Part shown: piece after piece, positions 34,695 to 43,283 of the stretch
Numbering within the stretch: the stretch's first letter is position 1
Layout of the letters: every line of letters starts with the position of its first letter
Assembly: GCA_963821095.1 (NCBI GenBank)
Contig: CAWGCJ010000007.1
Coordinates: 496,001 to 560,000, forward strand
Reading direction: 5' to 3'
DNA length: 64,000 nucleotides
Origin: CAVPHV01 sp963821095
Lineage (GTDB): Bacteria > Actinomycetota > Acidimicrobiia > Spongiisociales > UBA5794
Translations under genes and position numbers: made by a program
The notes under the pieces: model-generated
Told to the model about the DNA's origin: nothing
Databases searched by the model: none
What the model saw: only the letters and a program-made list of their open reading frames with translations

Positions 34695-35141
34695 CTACTC
34701 GAGCAGTCGGACAAAACAGTAGACGCCCTCGACAATCCCGAAGACCGGCCAGATTGCCCAGATGAGCACCCAGTAGGTGAAGGTGGGTTGCCGGAACCCC
34801 AGATCGCGGTCCCAAACGAAGATGGTGATGGCGGTGTACCAGAAGGGAACCGACGCCACCAGTGCCAGCAGGAAACCCCAGCGCTGCCCGAGGAGCATGC
34901 CGACGCTCCCCGCGATCTGGAGCGGCGCCCAGAAGAGCACATCCGCCCAGGCGTAGCCCTGATTGAAAGCGAAGTAGGCCGTTGGATCGGTGTCGTCGGG
35001 ACTGCCGCCGTAGACGTTGGCGACCGTCCAGGCAGCACGCGGCCTGACGACTGCGACGAACTGGAGGGCGCCGAGGAGAGCAATCAGCAGCAGACCCGAA
35101 ACCGCGATGACCCAGGTCAAGACGGTGACGTCCATGGCCAT
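34695..35141 (-). CDS. Four-helix integral membrane protein, unknown
   Basis: 148 residues (MAMDVTVLTW; start may be two codons later at 35135). Four membrane helices: VIAVSGLLLIALLGALQFVAVV, WADVLFWAPLQIAGSVGMLLG, FLLALVASVPFWYTAITIFVW and TYWVLIWAIWPVFGIVEGVY, with a Tyr/Asp-rich loop between helices 1 and 2 (DDTDPTAYFAFNQGYAW). No family recognised. The next gene upstream also encodes a membrane protein and starts a probable two-gene unit. Confidence 0.7.
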   Translation of the reverse strand: MAMDVTVLTWVIAVSGLLLIALLGALQFVAVVRPRAAWTVANVYGGSPDDTDPTAYFAFNQGYAWADVLFWAPLQIAGSVGMLLGQRWGFLLALVASVPFWYTAITIFVWDRDLGFRQPTFTYWVLIWAIWPVFGIVEGVYCFVRLLE

Positions 35142-35145
35142 CCCT

Positions 35146-35581
35146 TCAGTCGGCCAGCGTCGCGATTGCAGCGATGATCGTGATCAAGCCCATCAGCCCC
35201 CATACAGCGAGCATGGTGTAGCCGAGGCGAAGGTTCTGCTGGGAGCCGATTCGCAAGCCGCTCCGCTGCATTGCCGCCCTGGTGAGGATTCCCCGGCCTG
35301 CGAAATAGACGTATGTGCCGCCGCCAACCAGCCCGAAGTAGGCCCAAGCCTTGTTGTCGGCGATGAGGAGTACTCCGGCGACGACGAGCGTCCACAGGGT
35401 GAGGAAGTCCCAGGGTGCCTCCGCACGAATGTCGGCCCAATACGTCGGTCTCGACATCGTCCTGGGCCTCCATCAGGCTCCAACGGACCGCGGTATCCGG
35501 AGCGAGCCAGGCGACGGTCTGCCCACCCCAGGCCAGCATCGACAACAGGAAAACGACCAGGCCCCAAACGACCTCACGCAA
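35146..35581 (-). CDS. Membrane protein, unknown, one frameshift
   Basis: A TTG start at 35581 with GAGAGGAG just upstream gives REVVWGLVVFLLSMLAWGGQTV, APDTAVRWSLMEAQDDVE, then a one-base shift near 35460 leads into PTYWADIRAEAPWDFLTLWT, a helix VVAGVLLIADNKAWAYFGLVGG and a final helix YTMLAVWGLMGLITIIAAIATL. Reconstructed about 145 residues and three to four helices. A start further upstream at the ATG near 35654 (MSRKALSSSV) cannot be excluded. Function unknown. Confidence 0.55.
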
Positions 35582-35718
35582 GGGCTCCTCTCGATCTGGT
35601 GCCTTCCGACCATGGCCTGCCGCGACCGAGGACGACAGGGCCTTACGGCTCATTCCCCTTGCTGGACTCCGGTAGGGCACCGGCGGGTATGCGGCCCCCG
35701 GCACCCGGCACCGCCTTG

Positions 35719-35724
35719 TAGGGT
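35719..35724 (+). promoter_or_regulatory. Leaderless-type -10 box of the 35732 gene
   Basis: TAGGGT lies seven bases before the ATG, with no Shine-Dalgarno. Confidence 0.4.
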
Positions 35725-35731
35725 GCTCCGC

Positions 35732-36877
35732 ATGGCTAAACCACTCAACATTGCGTTGCTCGGGACCAAGTTCATGGGCAAGGCCCACTCAAATGCCTGG
35801 CTCACGGTTGATGAGTTCTTCTCAGTGCCGCGCTCGCCGGTGCGGCACACCGTCGTCGGTCGAGACGTCGCCGACCTCGAGGAGTTCGCCGACCGCTGGG
35901 GTTGGCAGCAGTGGACGACCGACTGGAAAGCTGCCGTCACCGACTCCGAGATCGACCTGGTCGATATCGGCACCTCAAACGATGTGCACGCCGAGCAGTC
36001 GATCGCCGCTCTCGAAGCTGGCAAGCACGTGGCATGCGAGAAACCCCTGGCCCGTACCCTCGACGAATCCCGCCAGATGGTGCAAGCGGCGAAGGCCAGC
36101 AAGGCGCAGACGTTCGTCTGGTACAACTACCGCCGAGTCCCGGCGGTAGCGCTCGCCCACCAGCTCGTCAAGGAGGGCAGGCTCGGCAGGATCTATCACG
36201 TCCGAGCTACCTACCTGCAGAGTTGGGGTGGCCCCGACACGCCGCTGCTGTGGCGGTTTCAGTCCAAGGTGGCCGGCAGTGGCGCCCACGGCGACCTCAT
36301 GGCGCACATCATCGACATGGCCCGGTTTGTCACCGGCGACGAGTTCACCGAGGTCACCGGCGCCATCGAGGAGCGCTTCATCAAGGAGCGGCCGCTGGTC
36401 GACGATCCCAAGCGCATGGGTCGCAGCAGCGTCGACGACGCCGTGCTCTTCCTCGGCCGGCTCAAGGGCGGCGCCGTCGCCAGCTTCGAAGCCAGCAGGC
36501 TCGCCACCGGGGTGAAGAACTCGAACCGCATCGAGCTTCACGGCGAGAAGGGTGCCATCCGTTTCAACTTCGAGCGGATGAACGAACTCGAGTACTTCGA
36601 CGCTGCCGTCGTGCCGCGACTCCAGGGGTGGCAGACCATCCAAACCATGCACGATGAGCACCCGTATGCCGCTGATTGGTGGCCCGACGGACACTGGCTC
36701 GGATACGAGCACACCTTCGTGAACCAGGCGGCCGACATCCTGCGGGCGATCTCACGCCGCAAGGTGGTCGTCCCGTTGCCCGACTTCGCCGACGCCTACC
36801 AGACGGCCCGGGTGATGGAGGCCGTGATCCTCTCGGCCCGGAACCGCACCCCGGTGCGCCTCAGCGAGGTGAAGTAG
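35732..36877 (+). CDS. Gfo/Idh/MocA family oxidoreductase
   Basis: NAD(P)-dependent sugar or cyclitol dehydrogenase. N-terminal Rossmann fold IALLGTKFMGKAHSNAW (about residues 6-22), then the family motif HVACEKPLART with the catalytic Lys (EKP), and AHIIDMARFVTGD with the His of the substrate domain. The C-terminus has a long insert rich in Trp/Tyr (DEHPYAADWWPDGHW). 381 residues, intact. The next gene starts two bases after its stop. Confidence 0.88.
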   Translation: MAKPLNIALLGTKFMGKAHSNAWLTVDEFFSVPRSPVRHTVVGRDVADLEEFADRWGWQQWTTDWKAAVTDSEIDLVDIGTSNDVHAEQSIAALEAGKHVACEKPLARTLDESRQMVQAAKASKAQTFVWYNYRRVPAVALAHQLVKEGRLGRIYHVRATYLQSWGGPDTPLLWRFQSKVAGSGAHGDLMAHIIDMARFVTGDEFTEVTGAIEERFIKERPLVDDPKRMGRSSVDDAVLFLGRLKGGAVASFEASRLATGVKNSNRIELHGEKGAIRFNFERMNELEYFDAAVVPRLQGWQTIQTMHDEHPYAADWWPDGHWLGYEHTFVNQAADILRAISRRKVVVPLPDFADAYQTARVMEAVILSARNRTPVRLSEVK

Positions 36878-36879
36878 CC

Positions 36880-37269
36880 ATGCGCCACGCCGATGCCATG
36901 CGAGTTGTGGAAGCGATCCGTGCCGAACTGGATCGAAACGGTGGTGGGGCTGCGGTTGCCGTGGTGGATACCCATGGGGAACTTGTCGCCTTCGTGAGAA
37001 CCGACGGCTGCCCCCTGCCTTCCATCGCCAATGCAATGAACAAGGCATACACCGCTGCCCGCGAGCGGATCACCAGCGAGGAACTCGGTCGGCGGTCGCG
37101 GGAAGAGGGCTTCCCGATGACCAACTACGGCGACCTGCGCTACATCTCGTGGGGTGGCGGGGTACCGATCGTCATCGGCGGCGAAGTGATCGGCGCCGTC
37201 GGTGTGAGCGGTCTGCCCGAAGCCGAGGACATCGCGCTCGCCACCATGGGGGCGCGGCTCGTCTCGTGA
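36880..37269 (+). CDS. GlcG/HbpS family protein
   Basis: 129 residues of the GlcG/HbpS (DUF336) fold: AVAVVDTHGELVAFVRTDG, NKAYTAARER, GGVPIVIGGEVIGAVGVSG. Family members bind haem or accompany alpha-hydroxyacid oxidation genes. The tight junction with the upstream oxidoreductase suggests a shared catabolic role. Start at 36880 follows the previous stop directly. Confidence 0.85.
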   Translation: MRHADAMRVVEAIRAELDRNGGGAAVAVVDTHGELVAFVRTDGCPLPSIANAMNKAYTAARERITSEELGRRSREEGFPMTNYGDLRYISWGGGVPIVIGGEVIGAVGVSGLPEAEDIALATMGARLVS

Positions 37270-37276
37270 GCGCGAG

Positions 37277-37301
37277 AACGGCGCCGCTGCGCGGCGCCGT
37301 T
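37277..37301. terminator. Bidirectional terminator between converging genes
   Basis: Perfect 10-bp stem 37277-37286/37292-37301 with a 5-base loop in the 51-bp gap between the plus-strand GlcG-like gene and the minus-strand lipoprotein gene. Confidence 0.7.
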
Positions 37302-37320
37302 CACGACATCTCTGGGGGGA

Positions 37321-38337
37321 TCAGGCGCCGAGGTCGAGATCACCCAAGTCGAAGTTGAGGTCCTCCATGTCGGTGTACTCACCCTCGGCGGGGACCGTCA
37401 CGTTGACCGGCTCGCCAAAGGCGAACATCTCATACGTCATGACCATCTGTCCGAAACCCTCGCCCGGAGCGGACTCGATTTCAGACCCGTCCATCGTTAT
37501 GACAAACCGGCGGATGTAGCCGTCGTCATCGATCCAGAAGTCGACGTCCAAGTTCTCAGGCAAATCTCCGAGGTCTTCGAGACCCTCGACGCTGCCGTCG
37601 GCGGAGGTCTCCGCCAACGCCTTGGCGTCGACCACGGCGCGGTAGTGGGTAGTGGCCACCCCGCGTACGTCCTCGGTGCCGACCTCAACGATGTCGACGT
37701 GCTCATTGTTGAAGGCGGCAAACAACTCTGTCGGGTTGACCGGGTTCGCACCGGCGAATCCGCCGGCGGTGTCGCTGCTCTCGTCGGCAGGCATCTTGAT
37801 CCACTCGGTATCGGAGCCGAGGAACATCGAGAAGAACCCGAACTTCATGTAGGAGTCGTCGCCAACGGTGATGATCTCCATGTCGCCGAGCAATCCGGCC
37901 ATCTCCGGCGGGATCTCCTCGCCCATGCCTTCAACGGCGCCGCTCAGGTCCATCTTGAAAGCGAAGATCTCGTTCTCGTTGTCAAAGGCACCGGAGAAGT
38001 TGATGGAGATTTCGCCGGTTCCGGGAGCGCCTTCGACGCCGGACATCGCGATGGTGCCTTCCATTTGGGCTGAGGTCACCTCGCCACTCTTTTCGATGGC
38101 CTCCTGGAATGCTCCGGCATCACCACCTCCCGTGGCGGCCGTCGTGGTGGTCTCGCCGGTGGCGGCGGTGGTCGTGGTTTCCCCGGTGGCGGTGGTGGTG
38201 GTTTCGGAACTCTGGCTCGTGGTGGTGACCTCGCCGGCGGACGTTGTCGCCGTCGTGTCGCTGGTCTCCCCATCGCCGCAGGCACTGACGACCAGCGCCA
38301 GGGCGGCCAAACCAAGCAGCAAACGATGCTTCTTCAT
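37321..38337 (-). CDS. Secreted lipoprotein with Thr-rich linker, unknown
   Basis: Start at 38337 (MKKHRLLL): signal peptide with lipobox LVVSAC (Cys20), then a Thr/Ser-rich linker of about 50 residues (repeated ETTTTAATG), then a beta-rich domain of about 260 residues (INFSGAFDNENEIFAFKMDLSG, DDSYMKFGFFSMFLG, VRGVATTHYRAVVD, FWIDDDGYIRRFVITM). The fold resembles LppX/LprAFG or LolA-type lipid carriers, by pattern only. 338 residues, intact. Cell-surface location is inferred from the lipobox. Confidence 0.75.
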   Translation of the reverse strand: MKKHRLLLGLAALALVVSACGDGETSDTTATTSAGEVTTTSQSSETTTTATGETTTTAATGETTTTAATGGGDAGAFQEAIEKSGEVTSAQMEGTIAMSGVEGAPGTGEISINFSGAFDNENEIFAFKMDLSGAVEGMGEEIPPEMAGLLGDMEIITVGDDSYMKFGFFSMFLGSDTEWIKMPADESSDTAGGFAGANPVNPTELFAAFNNEHVDIVEVGTEDVRGVATTHYRAVVDAKALAETSADGSVEGLEDLGDLPENLDVDFWIDDDGYIRRFVITMDGSEIESAPGEGFGQMVMTYEMFAFGEPVNVTVPAEGEYTDMEDLNFDLGDLDLGA

Positions 38338-38453
38338 TACGGTCACACTCCCAATTCGGCAGGTGTTTCACTCGCGACGATACGACGCTCAGCGGCTTAC
38401 GTGTAGGTCTATCGGGTTTCCGGCCCCGATCCTTGAGACGGGAGCGGAGAGGG

Positions 38454-39617
38454 TCAGACCCTGTCGGGGACCTCGGACGGTGCGCGGCGGGCAAGAACCA
38501 GCGTCGTCGCCAGCAATCCCACGGCCGCCGCAAGGAGTACGGGACCGACCATCTCGAGGTCGTTGGCGGCCACGAGTTGGCCGATGAGCAGGGGGATGAT
38601 GACGGCCCCAACGGTTGCCCCGGCCAGTTGGTATCCGGCCATGGGGGGAGTCGCCACCGGGCCAAATCGGCGCGGGGTGAGCAGCATCTGGAGCGGGAAG
38701 ACGAACCCGAGGGCAAACCCGGCGAATACGAGCCCGAGTGCGCCCACCGCATCTACCGGGTTCCACCACAACACGGTGATGCCGACCACCGACCCGATGG
38801 CGGAGGCGCGTAGGACGGCATCCGGGTCGACACGGTCGCCGATCACGCCGAGGAGCAATCGGGCCGCCGTGAGGGCTGCCCAGAACCCCGTGACGGCCAC
38901 TCCGGCAGCCGCTTCCGCCATTCCGCGCTCTTCGGTGAACAGCGTGTACGCCCACGATCCGGCCCCCACCTCGATCCCTCCGTACAGGGCGAACACCAGC
39001 AGGGCCAGCATTGCGGTGGCCCGGTGGTCTCGGTTGAGGCGACCTCGTTCGCCGGCTTCTGCCGGAGCGGTGGCCCAATCGGCGCTGGTTCGCCAGATGG
39101 CAATGGCGATCCCGGCTTGGAGAGCAACGAGCAAGGCGAACCCGATCCGCCACGACCCGTCCAGTGCGACGATGACGGTCATCACCAGGGGCCCCAGCGT
39201 CGCTCCGATGCCAAACGAGGCGTGAAGGAACCCCATGGCGCGGGCCCCGTAGCGGAGGGCAACGTGGGCGTTGACGCCGGCGTCGAGCAGTCCGCCGCCA
39301 CAGCCGAGCACGACGGCCGCAAGGCCGAGGCTCAGTTGGTTCTGCGCTGCGGCGTATCCGATGATGCCAACCGTGAGCGCCCACGCTGCGATCGTCAGCA
39401 TTGGACCATTGCCGATCCGGTGACTCAACCGGCCGCTGATCAGGCTGGCGACGAAGTAGGCGCCGACATGGATGGCGACAAAGAGGCCCAAGTCGGCAAT
39501 CGGGGCGGACAGGTCGGCTGCCATCGAGGGCCAGGAAACGCCGAAGGCGGCTTTCGGCATCCCGAGGGCGACGAAGGCGACGAAGGCGATGAGGAGGATG
39601 AGGCGGCTGCGTGACAC
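38454..39617 (-). CDS. MFS transporter (YbjJ/FucP-like)
   Basis: 387 residues with about 12 membrane helices. SRLILLIAFVAFVALGM at the N-terminus; the first-half loop has SGRLSHRIGNG (variant of the GxxxDR motif A) and the second-half loop LLGVIGDRVD. Conserved LGCGGGLLDAGVNAHVALRYG is shared with sugar/drug symporters. Substrate unknown. GTG start at 39617 has TAACGT (39624-39629) six bases upstream. Confidence 0.85.
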   Translation of the reverse strand: MSRSRLILLIAFVAFVALGMPKAAFGVSWPSMAADLSAPIADLGLFVAIHVGAYFVASLISGRLSHRIGNGPMLTIAAWALTVGIIGYAAAQNQLSLGLAAVVLGCGGGLLDAGVNAHVALRYGARAMGFLHASFGIGATLGPLVMTVIVALDGSWRIGFALLVALQAGIAIAIWRTSADWATAPAEAGERGRLNRDHRATAMLALLVFALYGGIEVGAGSWAYTLFTEERGMAEAAAGVAVTGFWAALTAARLLLGVIGDRVDPDAVLRASAIGSVVGITVLWWNPVDAVGALGLVFAGFALGFVFPLQMLLTPRRFGPVATPPMAGYQLAGATVGAVIIPLLIGQLVAANDLEMVGPVLLAAAVGLLATTLVLARRAPSEVPDRV

Positions 39618-39665
39618 GGCACGACGTTAGGCCCTCCCCGGGTGCCCTCAGCCGCAATATCTCTC

Positions 39666-39719
39666 CCGTTCTGGCGTGGCTCGGATACCAGATCCAGCAC
39701 CCTGGCCACGCCAGAACGG
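39666..39719. repeat. 15-bp inverted repeat between divergent transporters
   Basis: Arms 39666-39680 and 39705-39719 are perfectly complementary around a 24-base loop. It sits in the promoter region between the minus-strand MFS gene and the plus-strand DASS gene, next to the MITE; it may be an operator or an inserted hairpin element. Confidence 0.6.
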
Positions 39720-39729
39720 AAAGTGGCCC

Positions 39730-39835
39730 TAAGGAGACTGTTGAACAACGCCAGTTTGGGCTTGCGGCGACTCTCCAGGACCAGGCGTCTGCTCGCCGGG
39801 GCAACCCCGCTCGGCGTTTGTCCAACACCCCCCTA
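39730..39835. mobile_element. MITE-like palindromic element, copy 2
   Basis: 106 bp, TA to TA, about 80% identical by eye to 31365-31469, with the same terminal pattern (GGAGACTGTTGAACAACG left; complement of right end GGGGGGTGTTGGACAAACG). Lies 32 bp before the DASS gene. Confidence 0.65.
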
Positions 39836-39867
39836 GCATTGTCGGGACCGCCCTCACCGCAGGAGCC

Positions 39868-41301
39868 ATGACCTCCACTCTTCGCGCCAATCGCCGCCTC
39901 GGTGTGCCGACGCCGACCAAACGCCACGTTGGCCTGGTGCTCGGCGCCATTGTCTTTGTGCTGCCCTACGTCATTGAATTCGACGGATTGTCTGTGGCGG
40001 GGCACCGCGCCCTCTCGGTGTTCCTGCTGGCCATCGTGTTCTGGGTCACCGAGGCCATTCCGCTCTACGCCACGGCAGCACTGATCATCTTCCTGCAAAT
40101 CCTGCTGATCTCCGATCAGGCCCTGTTCGCACTCCCAGAGAGCTTCGAGGCGCCCTCGTACACCGAGTTCTATGCGACCCTTGCCAATCCGGTCCTCATG
40201 CTGTTTCTGGGCGGGTTCTTCCTCGCCGACGGCGCCGCCAAATACAAACTGGACCGCAGCATGGCGAGCGTGCTGTTGCGTCCCTTTGGCGTCTCGCCCC
40301 GCTACATCCTGCTCGGGCTGATGCTCATCACGGCAGCGTTTTCGATGTTCATGAGCAACACGGCCACCACTGCGACGCTGATGGCGGTGGTGCTGCCGGT
40401 GATCGCCGGACTGGACATCGACGACAAGCTGCGCACGGCCCTGGCGCTGTCGATCCCGATTGCAGCCAACGTCGGCGGGATCGGGACCCCGGTCGGCACG
40501 CCCCCCAACGCCATTGCCCTGGGGGGCCTCGGGGACGCCGGAATCTCGGTCAGTTTTGTCGAGTGGATGGTGATGGCCGTCCCCATGATGATCGTGCTGC
40601 TGCTCTTCTCATGGTGGCTGCTGATCAAGCTGTTCCCGGCCAAGACCGACACCGTCCACCTCAACATCAAGGCCGACTTCGATCGCTCCCGAGGTGCCCA
40701 GATCTTCTACGTGACGTTCGCCGTCACGGTGCTCTTGTGGCTCACCGAGCCGATCCACGGGATCAAGTCCACCATCGTTGGCTTCCTCCCGGTCGTCGTC
40801 CTTCTCGCCACCCGGGTGTTCAGCTCGAAGGAGCTGCGGTCGGTCCAGTGGCACATTCTGTGGCTGGTTGCCGGCGGAATCGCCCTTGGGCTTGGCGTTT
40901 CATCATCGGGCCTCGACGTCTGGCTGATCGATCTCGTATCGTGGGATCGGGTTCCCGGCTGGCTGGTTGCCGGCTTGCTGGCATTGACGGCGCTGGTGAT
41001 GTCCACCGTGATCTCCAACAGCGCTGCGGCGAACCTCCTGATCCCCATCGGTCTGACGCTGGCGCTTTCCGGTGCAGTGCCGCTTGATCCGATCCAGGTT
41101 GGTTTCTTCATCGCCATTGGAGCGTCCTTGGCGATGGCATTGCCGATATCCACCCCGCCGAACGCCATTGCCTACTCGACCGGTGCCGTGCAAACCTCCG
41201 ACATGGCTCGAGCCGGGATCGTGATTGGACTGGTTGGTCTTGTGCTCTTCGTCGTCGTCGCTCCCTTGCTGTGGAGCGTTGTGGGAGTGGCGGGCGCATG
41301 A
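39868..41301 (+). CDS. DASS (SLC13) family dicarboxylate/sodium or sulfate symporter
   Basis: Na+-coupled anion carrier of the inner membrane. Two SNT-type ion/substrate motifs: MSNTATTATL (about residue 155) and VISNSAAANLL (about 383), each followed by a proline-rich hairpin (PVGTPPNAIA and PISTPPNAIA) as in VcINDY-like carriers. About 11 helices, 477 residues, intact. Start has AGGAG four bases upstream. Its stop overlaps the histidine kinase start by ATGA, so carrier and sensor are translationally coupled. Confidence 0.9.
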   Translation: MTSTLRANRRLGVPTPTKRHVGLVLGAIVFVLPYVIEFDGLSVAGHRALSVFLLAIVFWVTEAIPLYATAALIIFLQILLISDQALFALPESFEAPSYTEFYATLANPVLMLFLGGFFLADGAAKYKLDRSMASVLLRPFGVSPRYILLGLMLITAAFSMFMSNTATTATLMAVVLPVIAGLDIDDKLRTALALSIPIAANVGGIGTPVGTPPNAIALGGLGDAGISVSFVEWMVMAVPMMIVLLLFSWWLLIKLFPAKTDTVHLNIKADFDRSRGAQIFYVTFAVTVLLWLTEPIHGIKSTIVGFLPVVVLLATRVFSSKELRSVQWHILWLVAGGIALGLGVSSSGLDVWLIDLVSWDRVPGWLVAGLLALTALVMSTVISNSAAANLLIPIGLTLALSGAVPLDPIQVGFFIAIGASLAMALPISTPPNAIAYSTGAVQTSDMARAGIVIGLVGLVLFVVVAPLLWSVVGVAGA

Positions 41302-43283
41302 GCGACGAGGCCGACCGCCACGCCAACTACTACGCGTTGTGTCTCGGCGAACACCGCGACGAGGTGGATGATCTCGTCGGACGGATCACCCAAGCAACCC
41401 GCGGCGTGATCGTCGTGGAGGGCTTCGTCAAGGTCGCCTGGTTCCGGGAGCGGCTGAGCAGGCTCATTGCACGTGGCGACCATGTCGTCCTTGTCATCAT
41501 TGACGACCAGGTCACTGCCGTTGATGGCCCGAAGCTGCTCGATGAGCTCGGCACCACACCCGAGTTCGAACCCGCGACCAGAATGCTGCTGGTGTCCCAT
41601 CCCGAGGATCGCGAGGGCATCGTCGAGATGGTCCGGCCGTGGAGCGACGAGGGCCTGGCCCGTTTGGCCCAGAGCTTGGTGACGGTCTACTTCGTCGAGC
41701 ACGCCCCCGAGGACATGGAACGCATCGGCGGTTTTGCCGACACCGAGCTGCTCTCCGTCGCCTATACCGAAACCGAGAAGGAACTCCAGCGCACCGAGAG
41801 TCAGCTGGAGCGCCTGCAACGCTCGTTCTTCGTCGACGCCGATGTGCCCGACGACGAGGTCGAGCGGCGGATGATCGACGAGATCGACCGGGCGCTCGCC
41901 GAGCCTGAGCGGGTCGCCATCCCTGCCGGGACCGTGCTGTTGCGCCACGGTCAGGCCGTCGATCGGATCTGGATCGTTCTCGACGGCGACGTGCGGCTCA
42001 CCCGGACCGTCGATGGGCGCGAGATCGTGCTTCACCTGCGCACCGCTGGGCGCATCGTCGGTCTGATGGCAGTGGCCCGCAACCAACCGGCTTTCATGGA
42101 CGCCACCGCAGGCACGGACCTCACTGCGATCTCGCTCACACTCGAAGAGCTCGATCGAGCACTGCGGGGCAGTGAGACCCTTGCGGTCCACTTCGTGACG
42201 GCGCTGCTGCGTTCGATGGTGCGTCGCCACCAGCGCTCGATCGATCTGCGCCTCCAGGTCGATCAGCTCAATCTTGATCTGGCAAAGGAGAGGGACCAGC
42301 TGGCGGCCGCTCTGGCGCAGCTCGAGCAGGCCCAGACCAGGCTGATCGAATCGGAGAAGATGGCGACTCTTGGTCAGTTGGTTGCAGGGATCGGGCACGA
42401 GCTCAACAACCCGATCGCCGCCATCGGGCGAGCTGCAGACTTCATCACGCAGGACCTGTCCGAACTTCCTCTGGCCCATGTCGACGGAGTGATGATGCAG
42501 CAGGCATTCGATGAGGCGCTGCACCGGCCCCCGATTTCCACCGCCGAAGAACGCAGTCAGCGCAACGCCCTCGCCGAGTCGATCGGCGACCGCGCCCTGG
42601 CGGGTCGATTGGTGTCGGTGGGTATCACGGACGCCGCCGACTTCCAGCGGGCGCTCGGGAATCTGAGCGATGAGGAGCGTGGACGCCGTCTCGTCGACCT
42701 CGAGCGCTATCACCAGCTTGGCCTTTCGTTGCGCAACATACGGTCGGCGGCAGGCAGGATCAGCGATCTGGTCGGCAGCCTCCGCTCGTACGCCAGAGCC
42801 GGACAGGGTCTTGCCACCGGGGTTGAGGTCGCCGCCGGCATCGAAGACACCTTGCTGCTGCTCGGTCACGAGCTGCGAGGCATCGAGGTGGAGCGGGAAT
42901 ACGGTGAGGTGCCCCCGATCGCCTGCTTCCCCGGTCAGCTCAATCAGGTGTGGACCAACCTCATCCACAACGCCATCCGTGCCATGAATGGGTCGGGCAC
43001 GTTGACCGTGCGCACCGCAGGGTCTGACGCCGGTGGGGTGCGGGTCGAGATCGAGGACAGTGGCCCGGGCATTGACCCAAGCCACATCGACCAGATCTTC
43101 GACATGCACTTCACCACAGCCGGGGGCCGGGTCGACTTTGGTCTCGGCCTTGGTCTGCGGCTGGCCAAGGACATCGTGACCCAGCACGGCGGCACGATCT
43201 CGGTTGAGTCCGTGCCGGGCCGCACGTGCTTTGTCGTTACTCTTCCGCCTGAGCCACCGGAAGCGACCCCGGGAGAATCGTGA
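41298..43283 (+). CDS. Histidine kinase with receiver-like, cyclic-nucleotide-like and split DHp domains
   Basis: Residues about 1-145 look receiver-like (VVLVIIDDQV, MLLVSHPED) but the conserved Lys is unclear. About 205-300 is a cNMP-binding-like jelly roll (GTVLLRHGQAVDRIWIVLDGDVRLT). A coiled coil (315-355) leads to the dimerisation helix with phospho-His367 in GIGHELNNPIAAIG. About 90 residues (385-475) with PPISTAEERSQRNALAES then separate it from the second helix (YHQLGLSLRNIRSAAGRISDLVGSL). The ATPase domain has WTNLIHNAI, DSGPGIDP and GLGLGLRLAKDIV. No membrane helix, so cytoplasmic. 661 residues. Overlaps carrier and receiver genes. Confidence 0.85.
   Translation: MSDEADRHANYYALCLGEHRDEVDDLVGRITQATRGVIVVEGFVKVAWFRERLSRLIARGDHVVLVIIDDQVTAVDGPKLLDELGTTPEFEPATRMLLVSHPEDREGIVEMVRPWSDEGLARLAQSLVTVYFVEHAPEDMERIGGFADTELLSVAYTETEKELQRTESQLERLQRSFFVDADVPDDEVERRMIDEIDRALAEPERVAIPAGTVLLRHGQAVDRIWIVLDGDVRLTRTVDGREIVLHLRTAGRIVGLMAVARNQPAFMDATAGTDLTAISLTLEELDRALRGSETLAVHFVTALLRSMVRRHQRSIDLRLQVDQLNLDLAKERDQLAAALAQLEQAQTRLIESEKMATLGQLVAGIGHELNNPIAAIGRAADFITQDLSELPLAHVDGVMMQQAFDEALHRPPISTAEERSQRNALAESIGDRALAGRLVSVGITDAADFQRALGNLSDEERGRRLVDLERYHQLGLSLRNIRSAAGRISDLVGSLRSYARAGQGLATGVEVAAGIEDTLLLLGHELRGIEVEREYGEVPPIACFPGQLNQVWTNLIHNAIRAMNGSGTLTVRTAGSDAGGVRVEIEDSGPGIDPSHIDQIFDMHFTTAGGRVDFGLGLGLRLAKDIVTQHGGTISVESVPGRTCFVVTLPPEPPEATPGES

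Noticed and set aside
34603..34815. 70-codon minus-strand frame containing the cimA leader peptide
   Set aside because: Only the last 12 codons fit the regulatory context; the upstream part overlaps the membrane protein gene and its terminal region.
38389..40098. 569-codon minus-strand frame covering the MFS gene and the MITE region
   Set aside because: It is a shifted-frame shadow of the MFS transporter with Arg/His/Pro-rich content.
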